Translations under genes and position numbers: made by a program
Notes under the pieces: generated by a model
What the model was told of the DNA's origin: nothing
Databases searched by the model: none
The model's input: the letters and a program-made list of their open reading frames with translations, nothing else
Shown here: positions 8,393 through 17,326 of the stretch, in pieces
Numbering within the stretch: position 1 is the stretch's first letter
How the letters are laid out: the number at the start of each line of letters is the position of its first letter
From: Zobellia amurskyensis
GTDB taxonomy: Bacteria > Bacteroidota > Bacteroidia > Flavobacteriales > Flavobacteriaceae
Direction: 5' to 3'
Assembly: GCF_009725985.1 (NCBI RefSeq)
Contig: NZ_RCNR01000039.1
Coordinates: forward strand, 1 to 43,943
DNA length: 43,943 bases

Positions 8393-11300
8393 ATGAAAAG
8401 AAACTTTCACGAACATTTTAAACGCTTTTTGGCTCTGTCCATAATGTTCTTGGCCAGTTACTATGCCAGTGCCCAGCAAAAGACGGTCACTGGAACGGTA
8501 ATTGCTGCGGACGGCCTGCCCATACCAGGTGTGAACATTGTACAAAAAGGCACTAACAACGGATCGGTATCCGACTTTGATGGTAATTACAGTATTAAAC
8601 TTTCCGACGGCAGTAAAACTCTAGTATTTTCCTACATAGGTTATAAAACCGTAGAACGATCTTCTAGTAAAAAAACAGTAATAGATGTTACTCTTGAAGA
8701 AGATTCACAAGCTTTAGATGAAGTAGTTGTAATTGGTTACGCTGCAGTTTCTCGCGAAAAAGTACTAGGTGCATTGTCTTCTGTAAAGTCTGAAGATATT
8801 GCCCAAGTCACCCCTACCAACGCTTTTGAAGGGGTACAAGGTCGTTTAGCGGGAGTTCAAATCGCATCAAACAGTGGCCCTGGTGGTTCTTTTGATATTA
8901 GAGTAAGGGGAACTTCTACCTTTAGCGCTGGCGGTACGGGTCCTCTTTATGTGGTAGATGGGCAGCAACTAGATAACATAGATAACATTGACCCAAATGA
9001 TATTGCCTCCTTAGAAGTGCTAAAAGATGGAGCTACTACAGCTATTTACGGAACAAGAGGAGCAAATGGTGTAGTACTTATAACAACCAAGTCGGGAAAA
9101 TCGGGGGAAGTAAACGTAGACGTAAATGTTGTAACAGGAATCAATACCTTAAACGGTGCAATTCCGGTATCCAATACAAGACAGCGCTTATTTTATGAAG
9201 ATGTACGAAGAACACCCCAACAAAGGGAAACCCCTGCCGGTCGTGATAGGGATTCACTAAGCCTATTGGTGAGAAATTCTGCTGATTTGCAAGATTTAAT
9301 TACAAAAGCCGGCATCCGTAATCAAATAAATGTTTCACTAAGTTCTGGCAGCGATAAATTAAAAGCCTATTGGAATACAGGATATTTAGAAGAGGACGGT
9401 ATTGTCCTTAACAGTGATTTTAAAAGAATCAACACTAGATTTAAATTAGACTTTACACCAAGTAAAAAACTGACGGTGAGTACTTCATTTAATGGGTCTT
9501 TTGAAGAGCTTAACGGTTTAAGCGAATTTCAGGTTTTTACACAACTGGTGCAGCGTATTCCATATTACCCACTCTTTCAGCCTGATGGCACTTACACACC
9601 TGATTTGTTCAGTAGACAAAACCCACTGGCAGAAGCTGAACTACGTACCCAGAAACTAAGAACTTGGCGAGGTCAAAGTTTTAATTCCATACAATATAAA
9701 ATTACCCCTTCATTTTCCCTAAAATCTACACTGGGTCTAAACTTTAGGCTAAGAAGAGATAATATATTTTCTCCATTATTGGTATTAAGTAGAAGAGCAG
9801 TAAATGCAGAGGGAAGTTTTCGAGATCGAATAGATTACGACATCCAGCAAGAAAATTTCATGAACTACAACAACACTTTTGGAAAACATAGTGTATCAGG
9901 GTTCGCAGGTATGCAGATTCAGCGTCGTTTTGGAGAGAATTTTGGTCTTAACAGTACTGAATTTGTCTCTGAAGACATTAGGACATTTAATAATGCCATA
10001 CCGGAAGACCTTGCAATCAATGCTGGGCAAACCTTCAACTCCCGAAGTAATCTGTTCTCTTTGTTCGGAGGGTTTAATTACGATTTTGACAACCGCTATC
10101 TCATAAGTGGTACGATAAGACGTGATGGTTCATCTCGTTTTGGTGACAATAAAGAATTTGGTTATTTCCCATCGGGTTCAGTAGGCTGGCGTGTTAGTAA
10201 CGAGCCTTTCCTTAAGAATAGCGGTGTTGTTAATAATTTACTTATAAGAGCTAGTTATGGTGAGACCGGTAACGACAGGATTGGAGATTACGATTTTGTT
10301 TCCGCATTTTTACCAGGAGCCATTTATAACGACGTAAGTGGAGTTTCTCCTACTAGGCTCGGTAACCCGGAGTTAAGCTGGGAAAGCACCAACCAAACCA
10401 ACCTTGGTTTTGATCTTGGTATGTTCAAGAACAGGTTAACGTTTACATTTGAAGCTTGGAGAAAAGATACCGAAGATTTGTTGGCAACCGTTCAATTACC
10501 GGAAGAATCCGGCTTTAACGGTATTCGCCAAAATGTTGGAGCCGTAAGGAACCAAGGGCTTGAGTTTAATCTTAGCGGTACCATATTAAGAACAAAAGAC
10601 TTCAGTTGGAACAGTAACTTTAATATCACTATCCAAGAAAATGAAGTTACCAAATTAGCAGGAGGCACTCCTTTTAGAAGCGGTGATTACTTAATTGAGG
10701 AGGGACAGCCAATTGGTAACATTTCAGGATACAAAAACCTTGGTGTTTACCAATATGACGAGTCTAATGCGTATACCGATGCCGGCGTACAACTTACACC
10801 TAATTTTAATGCATCCGGAGATTTTGAGAATTATACCCTAAACGGCCAGAACTATACGGGTAATGTTAACCAAATGAAAAATGGAGGAGCTACCCCACAA
10901 GGTGGAGACATCATATGGGAAGACCTAGACGGAGATTTTAATATTACTACCGAAGATCGCCAGACCATTGGAAATGGACTACCTACAACCTTTGGTGGTT
11001 TCTCCAATGATTTTAAGTACAAAGAACTGAGTTTAAGCTTCCTTTTAGATTACACCTTTGGTAATGACGTTTGGAAAAGATGGGACGAAGAACGTGATGA
11101 TTTAAACAATAGTGTAGAAACTCCTGGTCCTTTTCGTATTGACGGTGCTTGGCAGAACCCAGGAGATGTTACCGTTTATCCTAGATTGACCCGAGTGGCA
11201 CAGAACCGGGAAAGACCCAATAGCTTTTTTGTTGAAGATGGAAGTTTCATAAAACTAAGATTTGTTCGTCTTGGGTACGAGTTACCAAAATCAGTTTTGG

Positions 11301-11485
11301 ACAAAATGAACATCTTTAAAAAGTGCGCATTCTACATATCTGCCAATAATCTGGTTACTTGGACAAATTACACAGGATTTAATCCAGAATTGGGAACACG
11401 CGGTAATCCACTGCAACCAGGTAATGATGGTTTAAGATTTCCAAACGACCGTGAAGTAATATTAGGCTTAAATCTTAAATTTTAA
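8393..11485 (+). CDS. SusC/RagA-family TonB-dependent outer-membrane transporter, pair 2
   Basis: This 1030-residue outer-membrane oligosaccharide importer has the same domain order as the first SusC. The signal peptide ends near ASAQQ. The carboxypeptidase-D-like domain includes VTGTVIAADGLPIPGVNI and FDGNYSIKLSDG. The TonB-box region is ALDEVVVIGYAAVSREKVLGAL. The plug includes AFEGVQGRLAGVQI, RVRGTSTF, PLYVVDGQQL and TAIYGTRGANGVVLI. The barrel ends in LNLKF. The N-terminal 110 residues are close to those of pair 1, while the plug and barrel have diverged. The pairs are therefore paralogous but probably recognise different fragments or lengths of the glycan. SusD follows after 12 bases and a fasciclin-like lipoprotein completes the operon. 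Confidence 0.96.
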   Translation: MKRNFHEHFKRFLALSIMFLASYYASAQQKTVTGTVIAADGLPIPGVNIVQKGTNNGSVSDFDGNYSIKLSDGSKTLVFSYIGYKTVERSSSKKTVIDVTLEEDSQALDEVVVIGYAAVSREKVLGALSSVKSEDIAQVTPTNAFEGVQGRLAGVQIASNSGPGGSFDIRVRGTSTFSAGGTGPLYVVDGQQLDNIDNIDPNDIASLEVLKDGATTAIYGTRGANGVVLITTKSGKSGEVNVDVNVVTGINTLNGAIPVSNTRQRLFYEDVRRTPQQRETPAGRDRDSLSLLVRNSADLQDLITKAGIRNQINVSLSSGSDKLKAYWNTGYLEEDGIVLNSDFKRINTRFKLDFTPSKKLTVSTSFNGSFEELNGLSEFQVFTQLVQRIPYYPLFQPDGTYTPDLFSRQNPLAEAELRTQKLRTWRGQSFNSIQYKITPSFSLKSTLGLNFRLRRDNIFSPLLVLSRRAVNAEGSFRDRIDYDIQQENFMNYNNTFGKHSVSGFAGMQIQRRFGENFGLNSTEFVSEDIRTFNNAIPEDLAINAGQTFNSRSNLFSLFGGFNYDFDNRYLISGTIRRDGSSRFGDNKEFGYFPSGSVGWRVSNEPFLKNSGVVNNLLIRASYGETGNDRIGDYDFVSAFLPGAIYNDVSGVSPTRLGNPELSWESTNQTNLGFDLGMFKNRLTFTFEAWRKDTEDLLATVQLPEESGFNGIRQNVGAVRNQGLEFNLSGTILRTKDFSWNSNFNITIQENEVTKLAGGTPFRSGDYLIEEGQPIGNISGYKNLGVYQYDESNAYTDAGVQLTPNFNASGDFENYTLNGQNYTGNVNQMKNGGATPQGGDIIWEDLDGDFNITTEDRQTIGNGLPTTFGGFSNDFKYKELSLSFLLDYTFGNDVWKRWDEERDDLNNSVETPGPFRIDGAWQNPGDVTVYPRLTRVAQNRERPNSFFVEDGSFIKLRFVRLGYELPKSVLDKMNIFKKCAFYISANNLVTWTNYTGFNPELGTRGNPLQPGNDGLRFPNDREVILGLNLKF

Positions 11486-11497
11486 AATTAAGAAACA

Positions 11498-13096
11498 ATG
11501 AAATCTATATACACACATCAACATATACTAAAAATAGCCTTGGCTACTTTGGTTGTTTCATTTGCACTATCGTGCGACGATTTGGTAGACGAATCACCAA
11601 TAAGTGAAATTAACCCAAATGGTTTTTTCAGGACCAACAAAGACGCTTTAGGTTCGGTAATAGGTACGTATGACGCCATGCAAGGTGCCGTGAGGCTCCA
11701 ACATTTTTATTGGGGCGAGTTCAGGGCTGACAATTATGACCTTAATGAAGCTGCCAATCCAAATAACGCGGAACTTGCCAATAACAATGTAACCCAAGGA
11801 AATAATCAAGCTTTGGACTGGGGCAACTGGTACGATATGATCAATAGAGCAAATTTTGCCATTTCACAAATTCCAACTATACCAAATTTTGACGCCAACT
11901 TATTAGCGGAGGCACAAGCCCTTAGAGCTTTTGCCTATTTTCAAGCCATACGTGTTTGGGGCGATGTTCCTTTATTTATAGAGCCCACAGCAAGTGCCGA
12001 AGACATAGAGGCATTGGCCAAACCTAGAGCGGATGCCAACACTATACTAAATGAGGTTATTATACCGGACATGTTGGCCGCTGAAGAAAATTTCACCATA
12101 AACAGATTAACCGATCCCTATAGGTTTTCCTTAACGAGCCTGTGGTCTCTACAAGCTGAAGTTTATGGTTATCTGGGCAACGATGAAGCCGCTCGTGAAG
12201 CACTTTTAAAAGTAGTGAACAGCAATAGGTTCAGTTTGACCAACACCCCGGAAGATTGGCAAAACCTTTTCCTGAACGACAATGGTCTAGAAGGCGATCA
12301 AGCAGGGCCGTTAAAATTCCAAACCGGTCCGGAATTGATTATGTCAGTTAATTATAACATTACAGAACCTGCCGGTGGAGGCAATGTAAACAGATCTGGA
12401 ATTTTCAGCCTCTTTTTTGCAGGTGTACCCTCTTATTTAATGTCCACAAATTTAGAGAACAAATGGCGTGAAAAATTCCCTGTAGATTCTTTAGAGTGGG
12501 TTACAAAATATCCGAACACAGAACCCGCATTAGCAGAAACTCTCATTATTACAGATGAAAACGGTACAGAAAGAGATTCTCTTGTTCCAATATATGGAGA
12601 CTATCGCTTCTATTTTTCTAGAGAGGGAGGAACAGATTTAAGTGTGAGAGAAATTGGAGAGGCCAGAATGGCCAAATACAATAAGTCCAATTATAATGTT
12701 CAGTTTGATGATACGGATATTGTTCTATATAGATATTCCGGAACACTTCTGTATTTAGCCGAGCTGGAAAACAGGTTGGGCAATGATGCCAGGGCCTTAG
12801 AGTTGGTAAACGAAATCAGGACCGCCCGACAGCTTCCTCTTGTAGATGCAATGGTATTTGGAGTTTCCGTTGAAGAAAGGGAGCTTTTCATTCTAGATGA
12901 GCGTCAATTGGAGTTGTTTGGAGAGGCCCACAGATGGTGGGACCTTATACGAACAGGAAGAGCTATCGAAATTATGAACCCTATTTTAAGTAGTTCCGAA
13001 GAAGGAGTGCCATTAACAGAGGAGCGTTTGTTTCTACCGGTTTTTGAAGAACACTTGCTAGAAAATGAAAATCTGGAGCAAACTCCTGGTTATTAA
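11498..13096 (+). CDS. SusD/RagB-family surface glycan-binding lipoprotein, pair 2
   Basis: This 532-residue cell-surface glycan-binding lipoprotein is the lid of the second SusC. Its lipoprotein signal is ALSC (Cys26), followed by the SusD opening DDLVDESPISEINPNGFF. The TPR-like region includes AEAQALRAFAYFQAIRVWGD near residues 145-164. Conserved C-terminal segments are YSGTLLYLAELENRLGN, ILDERQLELFGEAHRWWDLIRTG and LFLPVFEEHLLENENLEQTPGY. It lies 12 bases after susC and 23 bases before the fasciclin-like lipoprotein gene. It is clearly divergent from the first SusD, which again suggests the two importers take different ligands. Confidence 0.96.
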   Translation: MKSIYTHQHILKIALATLVVSFALSCDDLVDESPISEINPNGFFRTNKDALGSVIGTYDAMQGAVRLQHFYWGEFRADNYDLNEAANPNNAELANNNVTQGNNQALDWGNWYDMINRANFAISQIPTIPNFDANLLAEAQALRAFAYFQAIRVWGDVPLFIEPTASAEDIEALAKPRADANTILNEVIIPDMLAAEENFTINRLTDPYRFSLTSLWSLQAEVYGYLGNDEAAREALLKVVNSNRFSLTNTPEDWQNLFLNDNGLEGDQAGPLKFQTGPELIMSVNYNITEPAGGGNVNRSGIFSLFFAGVPSYLMSTNLENKWREKFPVDSLEWVTKYPNTEPALAETLIITDENGTERDSLVPIYGDYRFYFSREGGTDLSVREIGEARMAKYNKSNYNVQFDDTDIVLYRYSGTLLYLAELENRLGNDARALELVNEIRTARQLPLVDAMVFGVSVEERELFILDERQLELFGEAHRWWDLIRTGRAIEIMNPILSSSEEGVPLTEERLFLPVFEEHLLENENLEQTPGY

Positions 13097-13119
13097 ACTG
13101 AAAACATAAAATTAAAAAA

Positions 13120-13833
13120 ATGAAAAGTATACATATTCTTAAAACTTGGAGCATTCTAAGCATAGTTTGCCTGTTCATAGGTTGCGACCTTCCTGTTCAA
13201 GAACGCTTCATTTTTAAACCCGAAGTGGATATAGTAGATCCGTTTGCAGAAATTACAGCTTGGGAATTCATAAATTCTGGCCGAGCATTGGAATTGGATG
13301 ATGAAGGTGAGTTAATAGGTGATAATTTCAACTATCTAAAGGCGGCAATTGAAGCTGCCGATATGGTTGATGAATACAATTCAGCGGATAATGAACGAAC
13401 CTACCTTCTTCTCAATAACAACTCCTTCTTAGGAAATGGAGACGTTATAGATCTTATAACCGGTTCCGAAGAAATTGAGGAAGGAGAGACTCCTGAAGAA
13501 ATAATGGCAAGGGCAGACTTAGATGTCTTACGATCAATTCTAAAGTATCATATCGTTACTACCTACATTACCCAGACCAATGTCTTATTAGAAACGGATG
13601 TTAGCGTTAAATTCCAAACCCTTATACCCGGTGAAGACGGTGTGATCTATATGAGACGTAACGCCCTGTGGAGCATACAAATAAACCAAAACCCCGTTCC
13701 TTTACCCAACTCGGCATTTGGAGGAGGTAACAACGAAACGGTAAGGAACCATAATTACGTATTCAATAATGGAATAGGTCACAGCCTTAACGACCCAGTT
13801 AGGAATAGGCCCTACCCTACTCCAAACAACTAA
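13120..13833 (+). CDS. Fasciclin-domain-like surface lipoprotein in the glycan-binding position of susCD pair 2
   Basis: This 237-residue lipoprotein (lipobox FIGC, Cys22) lies 23 bases after susD, where PULs usually encode a SusE/F-like surface glycan-binding protein. The sequence instead looks like a divergent fasciclin (FAS1) domain. YLKAAIEAADMVDEYN near residue 70 leads to YLLLNNNSFL, then VLRSILKYHIVTTYI near residue 145 corresponds to the conserved helix with Tyr-His. A final strand region is VRNHNYVFNNGIGHSLNDPV. There is an acidic insert (EEIEEGETPEEI) in the middle. FAS1 domains mediate adhesion or ligand binding; a role in holding the polysaccharide at the surface is inferred. The domain call rests on recalled motifs and should be checked by profile search. 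Confidence 0.75.
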   Translation: MKSIHILKTWSILSIVCLFIGCDLPVQERFIFKPEVDIVDPFAEITAWEFINSGRALELDDEGELIGDNFNYLKAAIEAADMVDEYNSADNERTYLLLNNNSFLGNGDVIDLITGSEEIEEGETPEEIMARADLDVLRSILKYHIVTTYITQTNVLLETDVSVKFQTLIPGEDGVIYMRRNALWSIQINQNPVPLPNSAFGGGNNETVRNHNYVFNNGIGHSLNDPVRNRPYPTPNN

Positions 13834-13865
13834 ACACTATCCATTAAGCACCCCACTATTCAAAA

Positions 13866-13905
13866 AATATCCTCTGGTCTATTTGTATGTATTCCGGAGG
13901 GTATT
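13866..13905 (+). terminator. Putative terminator after susCD pair 2 operon
   Basis: The arms AATATCCTCTGG and CCGGAGGGTATT form a stem with two mismatched or wobble positions and a 16-base loop. It lies 32 bases after the lipoprotein gene. The following T-run is weak, so efficiency is uncertain. Confidence 0.45.
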
Positions 13906-14067
13906 TATCCTAATAAAGTTCTTTAAGGAGTTTTATTGACAGACGGGTACAAACCATATTTACCCTTAAATCAACAGGACTTCTCTCTTTTACAAAAGGA
14001 AGCCAATAAAAAATTAAACAATTCTTTTCCTAGACTGGGGCTGATTTCTTAAAACCAAAAAATCCAA

Positions 14068-15804
14068 ATGAAAATAGAAAAAAACAAAATAGGCCTGATT
14101 ATTTTAGTTCTATCCATGGTGCATTCCATAAACTTTTGGGGACAAAAATCAGCAGACCAAAATCATGACAAACCTAATATTATTTTCATATTAACGGACG
14201 ATCAGCGGTTTGATGCTTTGGGTTACGCAGGTAATGAACTCATTTCCACCCCGGAAATGGACAAATTGGCCAAAGAAGGCACCTATTTTAAGAACGCTAT
14301 GGTCACCACGCCTATTTGTGCGGCAAGCCGGGCCAGTATCCTTACTGGGCTTTACGAACGTTCACACAACTACAATTTTAGTACAAAGAAAATTCGTGAT
14401 GTATATATGCAAAATTCCTATCCTAAAATTTTAAAGGATAACGGATACTATACTGCCTTTTACGGAAAATATGGTGTACGCTATGATGGACTCAAAAAAC
14501 AATTTAACGAGTTTGAATCTTATGACCGTAAAGATAAATACCCGGACAAACGTGGGTATTACTACAAAACAATAGGTAAGGACACAGTACACCTCACCAG
14601 ATATACGGGTCAAAAAGCAATTGATTTTATAGATTCAAAAAATAGCTCTCAACCCTTTTGCCTGTCACTTAGTTTTAGTGCGCCCCATGCGCACGACTCA
14701 GCCAAAGACCAATATTTTTGGCAAGACGAATCGGATAAACTTCTTAAAAACACAATCATACCACCAGCAAAACTCTCTGATGACCTATACTTTAAATCAC
14801 AGCCAGATTTTGTTAAATCCGGTTTTAACAGATTAAGATGGAGATGGCGTTATGACACACCTGAGAAATACCAGTATAGTGTTAAAGGATATTACCGCAT
14901 GATTTCCGGCATTGACCGAGAAATAAAAAAAATTAGAAAAGAACTAAAAAAGAAAGGGCTTGATAAGAACACGGTCATCATTCTAATGGGTGATAACGGA
15001 TACTTTTTAGGAGAGCGCCAAATGGCCGGTAAATGGTTGTTATATGATAATTCACTAAGAGTTCCACTGATTGTTTTTGACCCACGTGTAAAAAACCAGG
15101 AGGACAGTAAAGAAATGGCCCTTAACATAGACATTGCACCTACAATTTTGGATTTGGCAGGAATTCAAATTCCACAAAATTGGCACGGTAAAAGTCTTAT
15201 GCCCGTTGCCACAAAAGAACAAACCAGTTTGAAAAGAGATACCGTTCTGTTTGAACATCTCTGGGAATTTGAACATATATCACCCAGTGAAGGGGTACGC
15301 ACCAAAGAATGGAAATATTTCAGGTATGTAAATAATATGTCGTTCGAAGAACTGTATCATATAAAAAACGACCCACAAGAAACAAAGAACCTAGCTAAAG
15401 ACCCAGAATTTAAATCCGTTTTAGAGAAGCTAAGGACCAAGTGCAATGCACTTATAAATGAAAAAAGTGATACTTATTTCAATGGTCCTACAGCATTAAA
15501 GGTCAACATTACAGAAGCTCCACAATCTATACCCGAATTTCAATGGCAGGTACCCACTAAAAACTTTGAACAAACCTCCTATCAAATTTTATTGGCTTCC
15601 TCAAAGAAAAAATTAGACCAGAATATAGGTGATTTATGGAACAGTGGCCAAGTAATCCAAAAGGTTGCCAAAGCTTATAAAGATGGAAGAATATATCTAA
15701 AAGATGGCCAAACGTACTTTTGGAAAGTGAGGGTTTGGGATCAAGAAAATAGGTTCTCCAAATATTCAGAATGTCAAACCATTCAGCTTAATGGCTCCAA
15801 ATAA
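14068..15804 (+). CDS. S1-family sulfatase with C-terminal GH78-type Fn3-like domain
   Basis: This 578-residue secreted sulfatase has an N-terminal signal ending near FWGQK. Its metal-binding D44-D45 lies in [14 protein letters not shown]. The maturation motif is CAASR (Cys84), the Ala variant of C-x-P/A-S-R. The active-site segment [21 protein letters not shown] lies near residues 308-328. The sulfatase fold ends around residue 475. Residues about 488-574 form an extra beta domain ([38 protein letters not shown]). This domain matches the N-terminal domain of the GH78 encoded downstream (LSWQLNS, TAYEIRVADS, IWTSGKV, VYWQVRVWDNKNR). The shared domain points to a rhamnose-linked substrate. It stands alone, 234 bases after the lipoprotein and 88 bases before the GH5 operon. 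Confidence 0.93.
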   Translation: MKIEKNKIGLIILVLSMVHSINFWGQKSADQNHDKPNIIFILTDDQRFDALGYAGNELISTPEMDKLAKEGTYFKNAMVTTPICAASRASILTGLYERSHNYNFSTKKIRDVYMQNSYPKILKDNGYYTAFYGKYGVRYDGLKKQFNEFESYDRKDKYPDKRGYYYKTIGKDTVHLTRYTGQKAIDFIDSKNSSQPFCLSLSFSAPHAHDSAKDQYFWQDESDKLLKNTIIPPAKLSDDLYFKSQPDFVKSGFNRLRWRWRYDTPEKYQYSVKGYYRMISGIDREIKKIRKELKKKGLDKNTVIILMGDNGYFLGERQMAGKWLLYDNSLRVPLIVFDPRVKNQEDSKEMALNIDIAPTILDLAGIQIPQNWHGKSLMPVATKEQTSLKRDTVLFEHLWEFEHISPSEGVRTKEWKYFRYVNNMSFEELYHIKNDPQETKNLAKDPEFKSVLEKLRTKCNALINEKSDTYFNGPTALKVNITEAPQSIPEFQWQVPTKNFEQTSYQILLASSKKKLDQNIGDLWNSGQVIQKVAKAYKDGRIYLKDGQTYFWKVRVWDQENRFSKYSECQTIQLNGSK

Positions 15805-15838
15805 ACACGTGGCTATTGGCATAAGAACATTTATTAAA

Positions 15839-15852
15839 CAGGATAGTACAAG
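15839..15852 (+). promoter_or_regulatory. Shared regulatory element CAGGATAGTACAAG before the GH5-GH2-GH78 operon
   Basis: It matches the susC-1 core CAGCATAGTACAGG at 12 of 14 positions. It lies 39 bases before the GH5 start codon, closer than at the susC genes, so the promoter geometry must differ. It is one of five such sites, all in intergenic DNA. The function is inferred. Confidence 0.4.
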
Positions 15853-15891
15853 ATAGATATCACTATCCAAGAACGTATTTTACCTCCGAAA

Positions 15892-17325
15892 ATGAAAAAT
15901 AAATTCCAAGCCATATCAAATAAAAAAATTGTTGGGTTACTAGCATTGCTCTTAACCTCTATGACCGCAATATCTCAAATTAAACACGGACTTAGAGATA
16001 TTTCCGGCAGGCACGTTATTACACGGGGTTTTGTAATTAACACTAACGACCATAAAGGAGAAGTTTTTTTTGATTCTGACGATTATAAAAGAATGGTGCG
16101 TATGGGCGCCAACGCTCAGGTCATCCGTTTAGAGTTGGGCAAGTTAAGTTCCTTTCCTGGTGGAAGCCTAGACCAAACGTACTTAAAAAAACTAGACTCA
16201 CTTGTTTCCTTAGGAAGAAACTCTGGCATGAAAACTGTCTTTAAGCTAACGGTCTACGGGGTTACCAAATTTTCATGGGAAGAGTTTTGGACAAACAAGA
16301 AAAATGAACACCAAACCTATATTAAAGCTTGGAAAGTAATTTGGAAAAGATATGCGAACGATACCTCTGTTCTTGGCTATGACATTGTAAACGAGCCACG
16401 AAAATTGACCATGAATATTTCCTATGAGGATTTGACCAATACGTACTTAATACCATTATATCAAAAAATTATAGACGAAAGCCATAAGATAAATCCTGAT
16501 AAAAAGATATTGCTCCAATCCATTTTCATGAACAAAGGAGAAGGAATTGACAATAATCAATATGCAGAGATAACGGCACCCGTAAATCGGAAAAATATCA
16601 TTTTCGCACCGCACATTTACCAAAACAAAATAGATTTCATCAAGCCTGTTATGGATAGGTTTGATAGGGAATCTGACATGCTTGAAGCGCCAATTTTAGT
16701 AGGCGAATGGGGCTTTCCCACCTTTGCTACTACAGACACTCTTACATCTGGTCGCCTTGGCCAATTAGAGTACAGGGAGCTTTACATAAAAACAGCGGAG
16801 GTTTTTGACCGCATGGGAATAGGTTCGATAAAAGCTTGGTTTTTAGGAAACCGAAGCATGCAATACTTCCTTTCTGGCGGCCCATCTACATGGGCGATTT
16901 TTAGTGATAAAACGGATGCGGGAACAGTAGAACGAAAATATATTACTGACATTATTTCAAGACCTTTCCCCCAAGTAATTGCCGGAGATATACAATCTTT
17001 CTTATACAATTTTGCGACGCGTACACTCAATTTAAACATAAAATCCAATAATAGTAAAGGAGCCTCTAAAATTTTCATTGGAGCAGACCGGCATTACCCT
17101 GATGGTTTCTCCATTATTATCAACGATGATTTTATACTGTATCACAACCCATTAAAAAACATAGGTCTTGAGGTCTACAAATCTTATGAAAACGGAAATC
17201 CATCCGATTTTATTTGGGACGACTATAGCCAACAATTGGTAGTGCTAAAATGGCCTGTGGATAATTCCATGCTGAACATTAAAATTGTACCGGGTCTTCG
17301 GAATTTTGAACTTGTAAAAAAATAA
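15892..17325 (+). CDS. GH5-like secreted glycoside hydrolase (clan GH-A)
   Basis: This 477-residue secreted enzyme is expected to cleave a beta-glycosidic bond by a retaining mechanism. A signal peptide ends near AISQ. The (beta/alpha)8 barrel signatures of GH5 are visible: YDIVNEP with the acid/base Glu168, FAPHIYQ with the conserved His241, and ILVGEWG with the nucleophile Glu272. Residues about 365-477 form a beta domain after the barrel, as in endoglycosylceramidase-like GH5 members. The opening DISGRHVITRGFVIN is also of that type. The stop codon is one base from the GH2 start, so the two are probably translationally coupled. A regulatory element lies 39 bases upstream. GH5 subfamily and substrate cannot be fixed from sequence reading alone. 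Confidence 0.88.
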   Translation: MKNKFQAISNKKIVGLLALLLTSMTAISQIKHGLRDISGRHVITRGFVINTNDHKGEVFFDSDDYKRMVRMGANAQVIRLELGKLSSFPGGSLDQTYLKKLDSLVSLGRNSGMKTVFKLTVYGVTKFSWEEFWTNKKNEHQTYIKAWKVIWKRYANDTSVLGYDIVNEPRKLTMNISYEDLTNTYLIPLYQKIIDESHKINPDKKILLQSIFMNKGEGIDNNQYAEITAPVNRKNIIFAPHIYQNKIDFIKPVMDRFDRESDMLEAPILVGEWGFPTFATTDTLTSGRLGQLEYRELYIKTAEVFDRMGIGSIKAWFLGNRSMQYFLSGGPSTWAIFSDKTDAGTVERKYITDIISRPFPQVIAGDIQSFLYNFATRTLNLNIKSNNSKGASKIFIGADRHYPDGFSIIINDDFILYHNPLKNIGLEVYKSYENGNPSDFIWDDYSQQLVVLKWPVDNSMLNIKIVPGLRNFELVKK

Positions 17326-17326
17326 G

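Noticed and set aside
13940-13955. GGGTACAAA before the C-tailed sulfatase as a possible regulatory site
   Set aside because: It shares only the GTACA part and lacks the flanks of the five accepted sites.
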